The notes under the pieces were generated by a model. That model had not been told where the DNA came from. It saw only the letters and a program-made list of their open reading frames with translations, and made no database searches. Positions 23,751 to 32,370 of a DNA stretch of 64,000 nt are shown here, in pieces. Within the stretch, counting starts at the first letter, position 1. Every line of letters starts with the position of its first letter. The DNA lies in assembly GCF_018688375.1 (NCBI RefSeq), contig NZ_CP061318.1, positions 1,116,001-1,180,000 of the forward strand, read 5' to 3'. Both the position numbers and the translations under genes were made by a program. The stretch comes from Polynucleobacter sp. AP-Ainpum-60-G11 (GTDB taxonomy: Bacteria; Pseudomonadota; Gammaproteobacteria; Burkholderiales; Burkholderiaceae).

Positions 23751-24113
23751 CTAGTGGATTACCGCCTCCGCTACCTTAGACTTTCCCTCTGGATCTTTTT
23801 TTTGGCTTGTCACCAAAAACTCCTTGGTCTCTAAGGCAACCTTGAGATACTGATCGGTAACCGCCCTAAAGTTATCAGCACCATCTTCTTTACTAAAAAT
23901 ATAGGTGAGGCTATAGATCAAGTTGTCCCCGTCCTCTCCATCGACTGTGACCGTATTGATCTCATCGTTATCCACGATCCGCAATCCTCTGCAGAACTCT
24001 GGCTTCTCCCCATCCACCCAACTCATATCCAGGCGATCAATATCAAACCGTAGGCTACGAAATAAGTTGATTACAGTAAAACGAGCTCCGCCAAGATATG
24101 TGTAATTACGCAT
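23751..24113 (-). CDS. Hypothetical protein, 120 residues
   Basis: The ATG at 24111-24113 has GGAGG four bases upstream and is preferred over an in-frame start at 24173. Sequence MRNYTYLGGARFTVINLFRS, then an acidic beta-rich middle (GEKPEFCRGLRIVDNDEINT) and a Lys-rich helix at the end. Family not recognised. Confidence 0.6.
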   Translation of the reverse strand: MRNYTYLGGARFTVINLFRSLRFDIDRLDMSWVDGEKPEFCRGLRIVDNDEINTVTVDGEDGDNLIYSLTYIFSKEDGADNFRAVTDQYLKVALETKEFLVTSQKKDPEGKSKVAEAVIH

Positions 24114-24303
24114 AAGACCTCCGAATGAATTGATTAATCTCAATAATTGAATTATCAAGACCGGGAGGCTCAAATAATGAGCTAGAGCTTTTTTATCAAA
24201 AAATATCCATAAATAGGATGGGTTTGCCGAGTTTTTCCTCTCCTTTGCCGGACACCATCTTTTAGAAATTGCTAGGTTTAGTCGGCAGGATTAGCTTTTA
24301 AGA

Positions 24304-24450
24304 TTATTTCCAAAAGCAAGATAAACGGCGATCAATCCCGGCAGCAAAGTCGTGATAGATCCATTTATTACAAAGGAATTGATCTACCGTAATCAGCACC
24401 AAGATGACTACGACCAAAAATATCAACAACCATTTAAGAGAAGCATTCAT
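24304..24450 (-). CDS. Small single-pass membrane protein
   Basis: 48 residues: MNASLKWLLIFLVVVILVLI then TVDQFLCNKWIYHDFAAGID and RRLSCFWK. A clear membrane segment at about 6-22 with a short polar tail containing two cysteines. An opposing frame (24352-24546 on plus) is its shadow. The product looks real; Shine-Dalgarno is weak. Confidence 0.5.
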   Translation of the reverse strand: MNASLKWLLIFLVVVILVLITVDQFLCNKWIYHDFAAGIDRRLSCFWK

Positions 24451-24492
24451 ACGGCAAGATCCATTGAGGTGATTGCAATTGGATTTAAGATA

Positions 24493-24858
24493 TTAAGGCT
24501 CAATCTGGATTTTCTTGAACTTACCAAGCAGCGCCAAGCTCGCTAAGATTTGATTAGCCATATCAGCACTCAAATCTCCTTTGGCCAAGGCATACAGAAT
24601 TTGATCCGCACGCTCAGATTCTGGGGCAGCTAATAAGGCTTTAAAGATTTGCGCCTCAGTCATCGCACTATGAATTTGCAGTGGTGTCAGATTAATCTGA
24701 ACCTTAGTGCCCTTAATGCCATAGCGTACCTGGGCCATTTCAATGAGTTCACTGCGTTGCTTTTCTTGCAAAGTTGCCAGTGTGGGCAATTGAGAATCAA
24801 CCCTAGGTGCTAGAGCTGGACCTTTGCGAGGCTTTTTATATACAAGATCATCATCCAC
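24493..24858 (-). CDS. Hypothetical protein, 121 residues
   Basis: I start it at GTG 24856-24858 because GGAGG stands five bases ahead; a TTG four codons upstream is the only longer option and would place the ribosome site inside the gene. Basic/Pro-rich N terminus (YKKPRKGPALAPR), then a helical domain with QKQRSELIEMAQVRYGIKGT and ADQILYALAKGDLSADMANQ. Cytoplasmic. No family recognised. Confidence 0.6.
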   Translation of the reverse strand: MDDDLVYKKPRKGPALAPRVDSQLPTLATLQEKQRSELIEMAQVRYGIKGTKVQINLTPLQIHSAMTEAQIFKALLAAPESERADQILYALAKGDLSADMANQILASLALLGKFKKIQIEP

Positions 24859-24927
24859 AAAAGCCTCCAATCCCTTGATGAATGCAATTCATTTTAGGGA
24901 ATGGTAGTGCCATAGCTAAGCGATTAC

Positions 24928-25287
24928 TTATTTTGGTAGGAGCAAAATTCGCATTAAGGCAGTGCGAGCTTCTGGCACTTTTAATTGGTCAGCTAAATTG
25001 AGTAACTCCGTAGCCTTAGGAATGTTTTTTAAATATTCCATCACAAGACCATAGTTATAAATAGCTACGCCGTTCTTGCGCTTGACTTCAGTATCGAGTT
25101 CGTAAAAGAGTCGGTCAATTTGACGCTCTTGTAATTGATTGCTCCACGCCATCTCGCAGCACTTACGGAAGGTGCGCTCATAGCCTGCGCTTTCAATGGT
25201 GATGAAAGCATCAAATGCTTGGGGGTATAGACCCAGGTTCTGGAAACGTAAACCTTCAGCAAAATCAGCGTTATTTAACTCGGACAT
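24928..25287 (-). CDS. Hypothetical TPR/Sel1-like helical protein
   Basis: 119 residues of helical repeats: FAEGLRFQNLGLYPQAFDAF resembles a TPR helix pair, and GLVMEYLKNIPKATELLNLA another. Such proteins act as adaptors. It lies 57 bases upstream of the 121-residue gene on the same strand. Confidence 0.6.
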   Translation of the reverse strand: MSELNNADFAEGLRFQNLGLYPQAFDAFITIESAGYERTFRKCCEMAWSNQLQERQIDRLFYELDTEVKRKNGVAIYNYGLVMEYLKNIPKATELLNLADQLKVPEARTALMRILLLPK

Positions 25288-25443
25288 AGTGGGGACTCAA
25301 TGCAATATAAAGACGTGAAGTCCATATATTACCTTGGATTTCTATAAATAAGCCGGTAATTGCGGCCTTCTTTCAGGTCCATAGGATTTGAGGATCCTGT
25401 ATTGATAAGCCCCCTTTTCCAGCAAATATCCGAATACTTTGGC

Positions 25444-25575
25444 TTAAATAATGCGAAGCATTCTGAGGATTTGCCAAATCATAAAAATAATCAATAAGAC
25501 TGCAACAGTACGCGCGTCCATGACCAATCTAAATAAACGCAATTGCTTATGAGTGCACTCGAATGAAACCTGCAT
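25444..25575 (-). CDS. Tiny membrane protein, paralogue of the ORF at 9409
   Basis: 43 residues from ATG 25573-25575: MQVSFECTHKQLRLFRLVMD, then ARTVAVLLIIFMIWQILRML and RII. Aligns with the 9409-9540 ORF without gaps over all 43 residues. Similarity continues upstream in frame (QTSTLNFS) to a TAA at which the other copy has CAA, so either this copy is 5'-truncated or the region upstream is non-coding but conserved. Too short for routine gene callers. Confidence 0.55.
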   Translation of the reverse strand: MQVSFECTHKQLRLFRLVMDARTVAVLLIIFMIWQILRMLRII

Positions 25576-25792
25576 TTCAAACCCCTGTTGGCTAGAAAAG
25601 TTCAGCGTAGAGGTTTGGTCTAGGAAAACACAGGGACTGGAGCTGATTTAGATGTAGGAAAGCATTGAGCCTTCCTACACCCAGTTAATAATGATTACTT
25701 TTGTGAATCTGAATTTCTGCCTTGAGTAACCTTCTTACGAAGAAACGCAGGTTTGATTACCTCAGAATCAATATCTAGCCCGCATCAAAACT

Positions 25793-27730
25793 TTAAATTT
25801 CTACCTTCGCACCAAGCTCTACCACTCTATTGGTTGGAATCGAAAAGAAATCTGACGGCTTGGCAGCATTTTGATACATCCATGCGAACAGCTTTTCTCT
25901 CCATAGTGCCATTCCTGGTATTGCTGAAGGCACCACGGTATCACGAGCCAAGAAGAAAGAAGTTTCCATTGGCTCACATTTGATGTCGTATTGAGTCTTT
26001 AGTAAATCCATAATTTGATTAATGTCTGGAGTCTCTTTAAAGCCATACATTGCCCTAACCAGGTAAACCCCTCCACCCATCTCTTTGAGATTGATACGAT
26101 CCTTATCTTCAACATAAGGAACATCCCAAATACTCATTTTGAGAAAAATGACTCTCTTATGGAGAACTTGATTGTGTTTAAGGTTGTGAAGCATTGCTAC
26201 GGGAACATAGTCAACATGAGCCGTTAGAAAAACTGCTGTGCCGTTAACTCGAATGGGTTCACTTACAAGCAAAGATTTAATAAATGCTTCAAGCGGAATG
26301 CCGCCTTCGATTGCCTTTTGACGCAATAGCATTCTGCCCCTGTACCAAGTAATCAATAAGAGGAAGCACAGAGCACCAAGCAATAATGGGAACCAACCAC
26401 CCTCAGCTATTTTGAGCGCATTAGCGGCAAAGAAGGCAATGTCCACTAATAGAAAGGCGCCAATAACTGTCGCAACTAATATGGAATTCCACTTCCATAC
26501 AGCCTTCATCACAACGGCTGCTAGTAATGTAGTGATTACCATCGTGGTTGTTACGGCAATTCCATAGGCGGCAGCTAGGTTACTAGATTGCTTAAAGGCC
26601 AACACTACAGCAATGACCAAAGCCAATAACATCCAGTTAATTGTTGGCATATAAATTTGCCCAACTTCTTTATCTGAGGTGTAGGCAATTTTCATGCGCG
26701 GAACAAATCCTAACAATATGGCTTGGCTAGTCATTGAATAAGCGCCAGATATCACTGCCTGAGAAGCAATAACAGTAGCCATTGTTGCAAGGATCACGAG
26801 GCCAAGCGTATAAGACTCAGGAACCATTAAGAAGAATGGATTGGATATTGCCTCTGGATTGGATAAGAGCATGGCTCCTTGTCCAAAATAATTAATTAGC
26901 AAGCAAGGCATTGTTAATAAAAACCATGCATATTGAATCGGCCTAATGCCAAAGTGACCCATATCAGCGTAAAGAGCTTCTGCACCTGTTAAAACCAAAA
27001 ATACGGCGCCTAAAACGATAAATGCTTGCAGTGAATGCTCCACCAAAAAATTAATAGCAAACATTGGGTTGGCCGCAAGCAAAATATTTGGGTTATCAAT
27101 GATGTTGTAAGCACCCATTAATCCCAGAGCTAAGAACCATGCCACCATAATTGGCCCAAATAAAAAGCCAACTAGAGCAGTTCCTTTTTTTTGAATCAAA
27201 AAGAGAGCGACAAGGATAGTGAGCGTAATAGGAATGACATACCTTGTAAATTGAGGGGAAACAATTTCAAGACCTTCAACCGCCGACAGCACTGAAATTG
27301 CGGGGGTAATTACGGCATCCCCATAAAACATGCAGGCACCAAATACGCCTAGCATCATGATCATTAACGCCCTCTTGGAATTTGCTGGCGCAGTTCTGAG
27401 AGCTAAAGCCATCAAGGCCAGTATTCCCCCCTCACCATGGTTATTGGCTCTCATCACAAATAGAACATACTTTAGCGATACAACAATTAAAAAAGCCCAA
27501 AAGACCATGGATATAACGCCAAACACGGCATCCGTAGAAAAAGGAATGCCATGTTCTGGGCTAAAACATTCTTTAAGTGCATACAGAGGGCTAGTGCCGA
27601 TATCACCGAACACAACGCCAATAGCCGCAAGAGTTAGAGCAGGAACGCTCCCCTTGCTGTGGTGGCCACTCTTAATTTCTATTGGACGGAGAATATTTGA
27701 CTGTGAATACTCAGGATTGCTAATAGACAT
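25793..27730 (-). CDS. kup: Kup low-affinity potassium uptake transporter
   Basis: 645 residues, full length. Proton-coupled K+ importer of the inner membrane. Family signatures: [19 protein letters not shown] near the N terminus, [48 protein letters not shown], and a cytoplasmic C-terminal domain ([23 protein letters not shown]). About 12 membrane segments. It lies 63 bases downstream of kdpE on the same strand; no kdpFABC is present, so Kup is the likely target of this KdpDE pair. Confidence 0.97.
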   Translation of the reverse strand: MSISNPEYSQSNILRPIEIKSGHHSKGSVPALTLAAIGVVFGDIGTSPLYALKECFSPEHGIPFSTDAVFGVISMVFWAFLIVVSLKYVLFVMRANNHGEGGILALMALALRTAPANSKRALMIMMLGVFGACMFYGDAVITPAISVLSAVEGLEIVSPQFTRYVIPITLTILVALFLIQKKGTALVGFLFGPIMVAWFLALGLMGAYNIIDNPNILLAANPMFAINFLVEHSLQAFIVLGAVFLVLTGAEALYADMGHFGIRPIQYAWFLLTMPCLLINYFGQGAMLLSNPEAISNPFFLMVPESYTLGLVILATMATVIASQAVISGAYSMTSQAILLGFVPRMKIAYTSDKEVGQIYMPTINWMLLALVIAVVLAFKQSSNLAAAYGIAVTTTMVITTLLAAVVMKAVWKWNSILVATVIGAFLLVDIAFFAANALKIAEGGWFPLLLGALCFLLLITWYRGRMLLRQKAIEGGIPLEAFIKSLLVSEPIRVNGTAVFLTAHVDYVPVAMLHNLKHNQVLHKRVIFLKMSIWDVPYVEDKDRINLKEMGGGVYLVRAMYGFKETPDINQIMDLLKTQYDIKCEPMETSFFLARDTVVPSAIPGMALWREKLFAWMYQNAAKPSDFFSIPTNRVVELGAKVEI

Positions 27731-27793
27731 GGGCTTACTCAGTGATTTGAATAAGCCATCAGATCATGTGCGATGTATCAATCGCATAAACAA

Positions 27794-28480
27794 CTATGAA
27801 ATAGCCAGGCGATAGCCTATACCAAGCTCAGTTAATAGGTACTCTGGCTCAGCTGACACTTTTTCTATCTTGACCCTTAATCTCCCCATATGAATTCTGA
27901 GGTAATGGGTGTCATCCACATATTCAGGACCCCAAATCTCTGAAAGTAATTGGCGCTGAGCAAAGATTTTTCCTGGCTTTGAGGCTAGTAACATCAGCAA
28001 CTTATGCTCTATAGGGCTTAAATGGATTTCATTGCCTTCGAGCTTTACGAGTCCAGTAGAGACATCAATAAGCAAGTCTTTGTATTCATAGCACTGATCT
28101 CGCATCGACATCTTTTGAGTACGCCTGAGGCAAACATTAATTCTTGCCAACAGCTCTTGAACATTAAAAGGTTTGGACAAATAATCATCTGCGCCTTCAT
28201 TTAGGGCGACAATCTTTTCCTGCTCCTCTTGTCTTGCTGACAAAACAATAATTGGAAAATCATATTGCCTTCTTACCTGGCGAATTAAGTCCTTTCCATC
28301 ACCGTCAGGTAAACCTAAATCAAGAATCATGAGCTTTGGCGTGTTTTCCACTAGGCATTTATTTGCCTCTTCCAAAGATTTGGCTAATTTAGGAACATGC
28401 TTTGCAGCGCTCAGGCTTGCCACTAAAAAATGAGCAATTTGCTCATCATCCTCAACAACTAATATGAAATCTGAGATCAT
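27794..28480 (-). CDS. kdpE: KdpE-type response regulator
   Basis: 228 residues. Receiver domain with acidic pair E10/D11, phosphorylation site D54 (MILDLGLPDGDG) and LSKPFN; OmpR-type winged helix with HLSPIEHKLLMLLAS and YVDDTHYLRIHMGRLRVKIE, the KdpE form. Start overlaps the kdpD stop by one base (TAATG on the minus strand). Confidence 0.93.
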   Translation of the reverse strand: MISDFILVVEDDEQIAHFLVASLSAAKHVPKLAKSLEEANKCLVENTPKLMILDLGLPDGDGKDLIRQVRRQYDFPIIVLSARQEEQEKIVALNEGADDYLSKPFNVQELLARINVCLRRTQKMSMRDQCYEYKDLLIDVSTGLVKLEGNEIHLSPIEHKLLMLLASKPGKIFAQRQLLSEIWGPEYVDDTHYLRIHMGRLRVKIEKVSAEPEYLLTELGIGYRLAIS

Positions 28481-29997
28481 TAGTTTGCTCTATAAGGAAA
28501 GGCCATACCGACATAAGTCTTCTTATCGTCGTCAAATGGAGATTCGATGATGAGCCATCCCTGATGCTTATCCATCACCGCCCTAACTATAGATAAACCC
28601 AATCCAAATCCTTTCTTATTGCGCTGATATGACTGTTGCTGCCCTGCCGATTCCTTATCAAAATCTTTAGGAAATCCAGCACCCTCATCAATTACACCAA
28701 TCCGAATTTCATCATCTACCCTATCAACCAATATCTGTATTGGGTTACTGCCTAGGTGCGCTTTGTTTGCGTTCTCAATCAAATTGGTTAATGCCAAGAC
28801 GATTAAGGCCTGATCACCATAGATAAGCTCATCTTTTGCGCTCATTACCAATTCTAATGTGGGCTTTACTTCCCTATTGTTATATCTCGACATGACCGCC
28901 CCAATCATTTCTTCAGGCGACTGCCAATCCATTCGAATCTGGTTGCCATCAGACATACCCAGCTTAACCAAAGACAGTATGTTTTCAGTTGAGTCATTGA
29001 GATATACGGATTCAGAATGAATGAGCTCCAATAGCTTGATGGATTGCGCCTCCCCCAACTGCTGACCCAGCTTCAATAGCGATGAGCTTGCTCCAATGAT
29101 GGTGGTTAAAGGAGTTCTCATGTCGTGTGAGATGGACGACAAGAAAGCCTTTTGAATAGACTCACGATGTGCCAATTCACCCGCATCTTTTGCTTTAATT
29201 TCCGCCATTCTCTTTTGATAATGAACAGACAGCTGATCAGCTATCGCCCTAATCAGACTCACTTCTATATTCTCTTCGTGCGCCCTCTCAATCACTAAGG
29301 CTGGAAGCTCATGGCTTTTGTAAAATCTTCCAAATGGAACACACCAATAATCAATTGCCTCTAGGGTTCCAGTATGTGGGCCTAGCATTGCTCCATACTC
29401 AATTGCATGTGATAGATACCAGGAGTCAAACTTAACTTCGCCTGGCCTGGAGCTTGCTAATTCAATGCTGTCTTTAGTAGTGGAATCCAGCTTTAAAATT
29501 GCGACCTCACAACCAAGCTCGCTTTTTAGCAATCGGCAGAATTTCTGCAAAGCAACTATTGAGTCCGTCTCGACTGAAAATATTTCAATAATCGCCCTTA
29601 AGAGATTTGCCTTAAAGGTTTCTTTTTCGGCAATTTCTTTTTGCCTTCTTAGCTGGTGCACTAAAGAGGTAATCGCAATCGATACCAGTAAAAATCCAAG
29701 TAGCGCGCTCCACGACTCAATACTCCCAATGACAAATGTATATCTCGGCTCTACATAAAAGAAATTAATGAGAAGGAAGGATCCTATTGCTACAAAAATG
29801 GAGGTTGCTAATTGGCTTTTGTAGGAAACCCAGATGACAAGAATCAAATATAGAAATGACACTCCCGCTAAACCAAGGTACTCATCAACTATATGAGATA
29901 GAGTGGTTATAGCAATCATGCCTAAAAAAATACTCATTGCCTCAAATAGGAGCGGGCTTTTTGATGATTTTCTATTTCTCATATGATCAATATACAT
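28480..29997 (-). CDS. kdpD: KdpD-like sensor histidine kinase lacking the N-terminal KdpD domain
   Basis: 505 residues, against about 900 for full KdpD. Present: four membrane segments of the DUF4118 module (about 18-115), a GAF-like region (about 140-260), dimerisation and phosphoacceptor helix SSISHDMRTPLTTI with H291, and the ATPase with NLIENANKA, DEGAGF and GFGLGLSIV. Missing: the N-terminal KdpD and USP domains that bind ATP and c-di-AMP. Likely senses potassium or turgor through the membrane part only. First gene of kdpD-kdpE-kup. Confidence 0.88.
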   Translation of the reverse strand: MYIDHMRNRKSSKSPLLFEAMSIFLGMIAITTLSHIVDEYLGLAGVSFLYLILVIWVSYKSQLATSIFVAIGSFLLINFFYVEPRYTFVIGSIESWSALLGFLLVSIAITSLVHQLRRQKEIAEKETFKANLLRAIIEIFSVETDSIVALQKFCRLLKSELGCEVAILKLDSTTKDSIELASSRPGEVKFDSWYLSHAIEYGAMLGPHTGTLEAIDYWCVPFGRFYKSHELPALVIERAHEENIEVSLIRAIADQLSVHYQKRMAEIKAKDAGELAHRESIQKAFLSSISHDMRTPLTTIIGASSSLLKLGQQLGEAQSIKLLELIHSESVYLNDSTENILSLVKLGMSDGNQIRMDWQSPEEMIGAVMSRYNNREVKPTLELVMSAKDELIYGDQALIVLALTNLIENANKAHLGSNPIQILVDRVDDEIRIGVIDEGAGFPKDFDKESAGQQQSYQRNKKGFGLGLSIVRAVMDKHQGWLIIESPFDDDKKTYVGMAFPYRAN

Positions 29998-30029
29998 TCA
30001 CTGACATATCAATCGTGTATACAAATGAA

Positions 30030-30051
30030 AAAACCACCCGAAGGTGGTTTT
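30030..30051 (-). terminator. UUCG-loop terminator after the phasin gene
   Basis: On the minus strand: AACCACC-TTCG-GGTGGTT followed by a T run. One of four near-identical hairpins in the window. Confidence 0.85.
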
Positions 30052-30081
30052 CCGCATTTCCTAGGATTCAAGAAATACTAA

Positions 30082-30654
30082 TTAAGCGGCGATTACCTTT
30101 TGCTTCTTTGGAGCAGCCTTTTTGCTCGGTACATATTGATCTTGAAACAAGTTCAATGAGCTTTCAATTGTTTTCTTAAAACTTGTATAAGCATCTTTTG
30201 ATACAGCATAGGCCTGATCAAAGCCCTGTAAGGTTGCATCAAATACATAGTCAAATGCACTGATAGCTGGCGCTGCACTTGTAGGAACACCGTTAGAAAT
30301 CTCTTTAACCATCTTTTTTAATTCAAGCTTAGACTCATCCATTGTGGACTCAATCATGTCCACAACTTCTTTGTTGCTCTTGCTAATCACTTCAGATACC
30401 TTACCCTGAATAGCTGATACCTCACAGAAGATTGCCTGAGCTTCTTCGGCCGTGAATATCTCCAAAGCTTCTTTGGCATCTTTCATGGTGAGGATTTGAG
30501 CAGCCTTGAGTTGAGTGGCGACTACCGCATCTTTAGTTGCATCATAGTGAATATCGGCCATGGCTTTTGCGTTCTCAATAGCCAGTTGGGCCAAAACTTG
30601 AGCAGACTCAATTGCTTTGGCTTGGACTGCAATTAATTTCTCAGTTTGAAACAT
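30082..30654 (-). CDS. phaP: Phasin family protein
   Basis: 190 residues. Amphipathic helical protein that coats polyhydroxyalkanoate granules. Phasin_2-type features: EKLIAVQAKAIESAQVLAQL at the N terminus, heptad-rich coiled region, FDYVFDATLQGFDQAYAVSK, and a Lys/Ala tail (PSKKAAPKKQK). Single gene closed by its own terminator; AGATTCACC precedes the ATG, a weak ribosome site. No PHA synthase in the window. Confidence 0.88.
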   Translation of the reverse strand: MFQTEKLIAVQAKAIESAQVLAQLAIENAKAMADIHYDATKDAVVATQLKAAQILTMKDAKEALEIFTAEEAQAIFCEVSAIQGKVSEVISKSNKEVVDMIESTMDESKLELKKMVKEISNGVPTSAAPAISAFDYVFDATLQGFDQAYAVSKDAYTSFKKTIESSLNLFQDQYVPSKKAAPKKQKVIAA

Positions 30655-30797
30655 GGTGAATCTCCATAAAAATAGGCTGATAGAAATAACAACAAATGGT
30701 GCATTGCAAAAGGTTAAATAAGATATGTGAAGTTTTTATGACAAAACCTCACCCAGCCTGAGATTCTCTAGATTAAGGCTTTAGTTGATTGTCAGCG

Positions 30798-30965
30798 TTA
30801 AGGAGTTTTAGTAATTTTGGGCCGAAAGCCCAGACAGGCAGTGCCCGTATTTGCTAAAACTTGAGCGTCTGGAGTTGTCTTGGATTTAATTTCATAAAGC
30901 TTACAGCCATAGGGAAACTTCTTGTCCCAGGTAATGTAGAAAAATTGGCATTCTTTACAGTTCAT
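30798..30965 (-). CDS. Small cysteine protein, 55 residues
   Basis: ATG 30963-30965 to TAA 30798-30800. MNCKECQFFYITWDKKFPYG, then CKLYEIKSKT and GTACLGFRPKITKTP. Four cysteines (C3, C6, C21, C44) in a pattern that could hold one metal ion; the aromatic-rich FFYITWDKKFPYG stretch looks selected rather than random. No signal peptide. Not in standard size range for gene callers. Confidence 0.65.
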   Translation of the reverse strand: MNCKECQFFYITWDKKFPYGCKLYEIKSKTTPDAQVLANTGTACLGFRPKITKTP

Positions 30966-31018
30966 CCGACAACCATAACATCAAGGTTTAGAAGGCTAAA
31001 ATACTACCAGTCAAAATG

Positions 31019-31040
31019 AAAACCACCCGAAGGTGGTTTT
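31019..31040 (-). terminator. UUCG-loop terminator beside a tRNA-Phe remnant
   Basis: Same hairpin as at 30030-30051 (CCACC-TTCG-GGTGG on the minus strand) with a T run; it sits 9 bases downstream of the tRNA 3' end at 31050. Confidence 0.75.
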
Positions 31041-31049
31041 GGTGTTTCT

Positions 31050-31074
31050 TGGTGGCCCGGGGCGGAATCGAACC
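31050..31074 (-). pseudogene. 3' end of a tRNA-Phe-type gene (fragment)
   Basis: Minus strand reads GGTTCGATTCCGCCCCGGGC then CACCA: T loop, 3' acceptor strand and encoded CCA of tRNA-Phe. Upstream the sequence no longer folds as a tRNA: the acceptor partner pairs over only about four bases and the arm spacing is wrong. An inverted repeat (31078-31100) and a palindrome (31103-31119) lie there instead. Such a 3' fragment is typical of an integration scar. Confidence 0.65.
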
Positions 31075-31199
31075 AAGAGCTAGGATGTCTCATCCAAGCT
31101 GCGATGCTTTAAAAGCATCTCTCATATACGCTAGCAAATCTATTGATAACGGCCAGGAGTCTAACTGGAAAAACATATCCCATACTCAGTCGCATAAAG

Positions 31200-32249
31200 T
31201 TAATGTTTGTGATGACTATGAGCAAAATGATTATGAATTGCGTCATGGCTTTCAGCAGCAAGCTGCCGATAAAGTCCCAAGTCATCGGCTTGGAAAAGCG
31301 CCGCCTTCATCGCAACACCTTCAATAACTCCATTTGGCTCGAGCTTTATTACTGCACCGAGGCCAGCGTACACATAATGATCCCCGAACGTTTTGCGTAA
31401 GGCATTAAACGTAGGCTCCCCAGTGCAATGACCTGGGGCAATGTAATTAACTTTCCATTTATCACGCAAAGCATTTGCTACATTAGCTATTGTTTCATCG
31501 GGAGCCGTTACCAAGTGAAATCCTCCGGCTACCAAATGAATTTTAGGATTAATTTTTGCAGCTGCCTGAACAATATTCTCAATGCCAGGATGTGAGCAAC
31601 CCACAAGAATCACTAGTCCATTGGGTGTATCAATTGCTAAGGAGAGCTCTTTCATTTCTTTAGTGCCCGGAGCATCTGATACCTGTGCAATAGCCCATAT
31701 TCCTGGGGCAATTTCAGTAGTCTGATCAATTACCTGAAAATTAGCCTTCTCCCAAGCCGAACCAAATTTCATAGTTTCGGGTGGTGATCCATCGTAATAA
31801 CGATACTCATTAGCTAGCTCAGCATCTTTACGATAGAAGGAGCTGGGCAAGGAAGAGCCGTAGATACCAAACCCTTCTCTCGGAGCATAAATTTTAACTT
31901 TCGGATTTGCCTCAAGAACTTTATTCAATCCTGCCATATGGTCACTATGGCGATGTGACAGCACTACAAAGTCTATTTTTGAGAGATCAGCATTGGCAAC
32001 TTTAGCATTATGTTTGAAAGTTTCGCCGTCATTGCCAGTATCAAAAAGAATGCGTTTTCCACCTATTTCAACAATAGCGGCATAACCCCAATCCTTTTTG
32101 TAAGCACTTTGCTTTCCAAAAGCATCATAAATTATTTTAATTTCAGACTTTGATGAGCTTGCTTCCTTAGCAGCGGGTGCCGCAGATACAACAGATGCAG
32201 TTAAGAAACCAATATATAAAAGTGCAATTACTTTAATAAGTTTAATCAT
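31200..32249 (-). CDS. Exported metallo-beta-lactamase-fold hydrolase
   Basis: 349 residues. Signal peptide about 1-23 (VIALLYIGFLTASVVSAAPA). Metal motif SHRHSDHMAGL, upstream Asp in ILFDTGNDGE, then GCSHPGIENI, AGGFHLV and APGHCTGEP: the layout of the MBL branch that includes the dihydropterin-phosphate synthase-like enzymes, here directed to the periplasm. His-rich C terminus. Substrate unknown. Lies upstream of nothing but the tRNA remnant; follows the FAH gene by about 120 bases on the same strand. Confidence 0.85.
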   Translation of the reverse strand: MIKLIKVIALLYIGFLTASVVSAAPAAKEASSSKSEIKIIYDAFGKQSAYKKDWGYAAIVEIGGKRILFDTGNDGETFKHNAKVANADLSKIDFVVLSHRHSDHMAGLNKVLEANPKVKIYAPREGFGIYGSSLPSSFYRKDAELANEYRYYDGSPPETMKFGSAWEKANFQVIDQTTEIAPGIWAIAQVSDAPGTKEMKELSLAIDTPNGLVILVGCSHPGIENIVQAAAKINPKIHLVAGGFHLVTAPDETIANVANALRDKWKVNYIAPGHCTGEPTFNALRKTFGDHYVYAGLGAVIKLEPNGVIEGVAMKAALFQADDLGLYRQLAAESHDAIHNHFAHSHHKH

Positions 32250-32370
32250 CTATTTCTCCATTATTTTCATGTACTACAAGTCTTAATTGCTTACACTAAA
32301 TTAGTACTTGTATGAGGCGCCACTATTAATAAGTAATGTGTATATGTTGAATCCTTTTATGCGACCAATC

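Noticed and set aside
24352..24546. 64-residue plus-strand ORF
   Set aside because: Antisense to the small membrane protein at 24304-24450 and to the 3' end of the next gene; highly polar product typical of a shadow.
25690..25775. Open minus-strand stretch after kup (DIDSEVIKPAFLRKK...)
   Set aside because: About 26 codons with an upstream stop and no usable start; may be a gene remnant but cannot be supported.
31050..31125. Possible tRNA with a loop TTTTAAA (UUA anticodon, ochre suppressor)
   Set aside because: The palindrome at 31103-31119 resembles an anticodon arm, but its distance to the acceptor and T arm is wrong and the acceptor stem does not pair; treated as chance beside a tRNA scar.
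31016..31327. 103-residue plus-strand ORF
   Set aside because: Starts inside the terminator and reads through the tRNA 3' fragment and the end of the hydrolase gene; a known kind of false gene.
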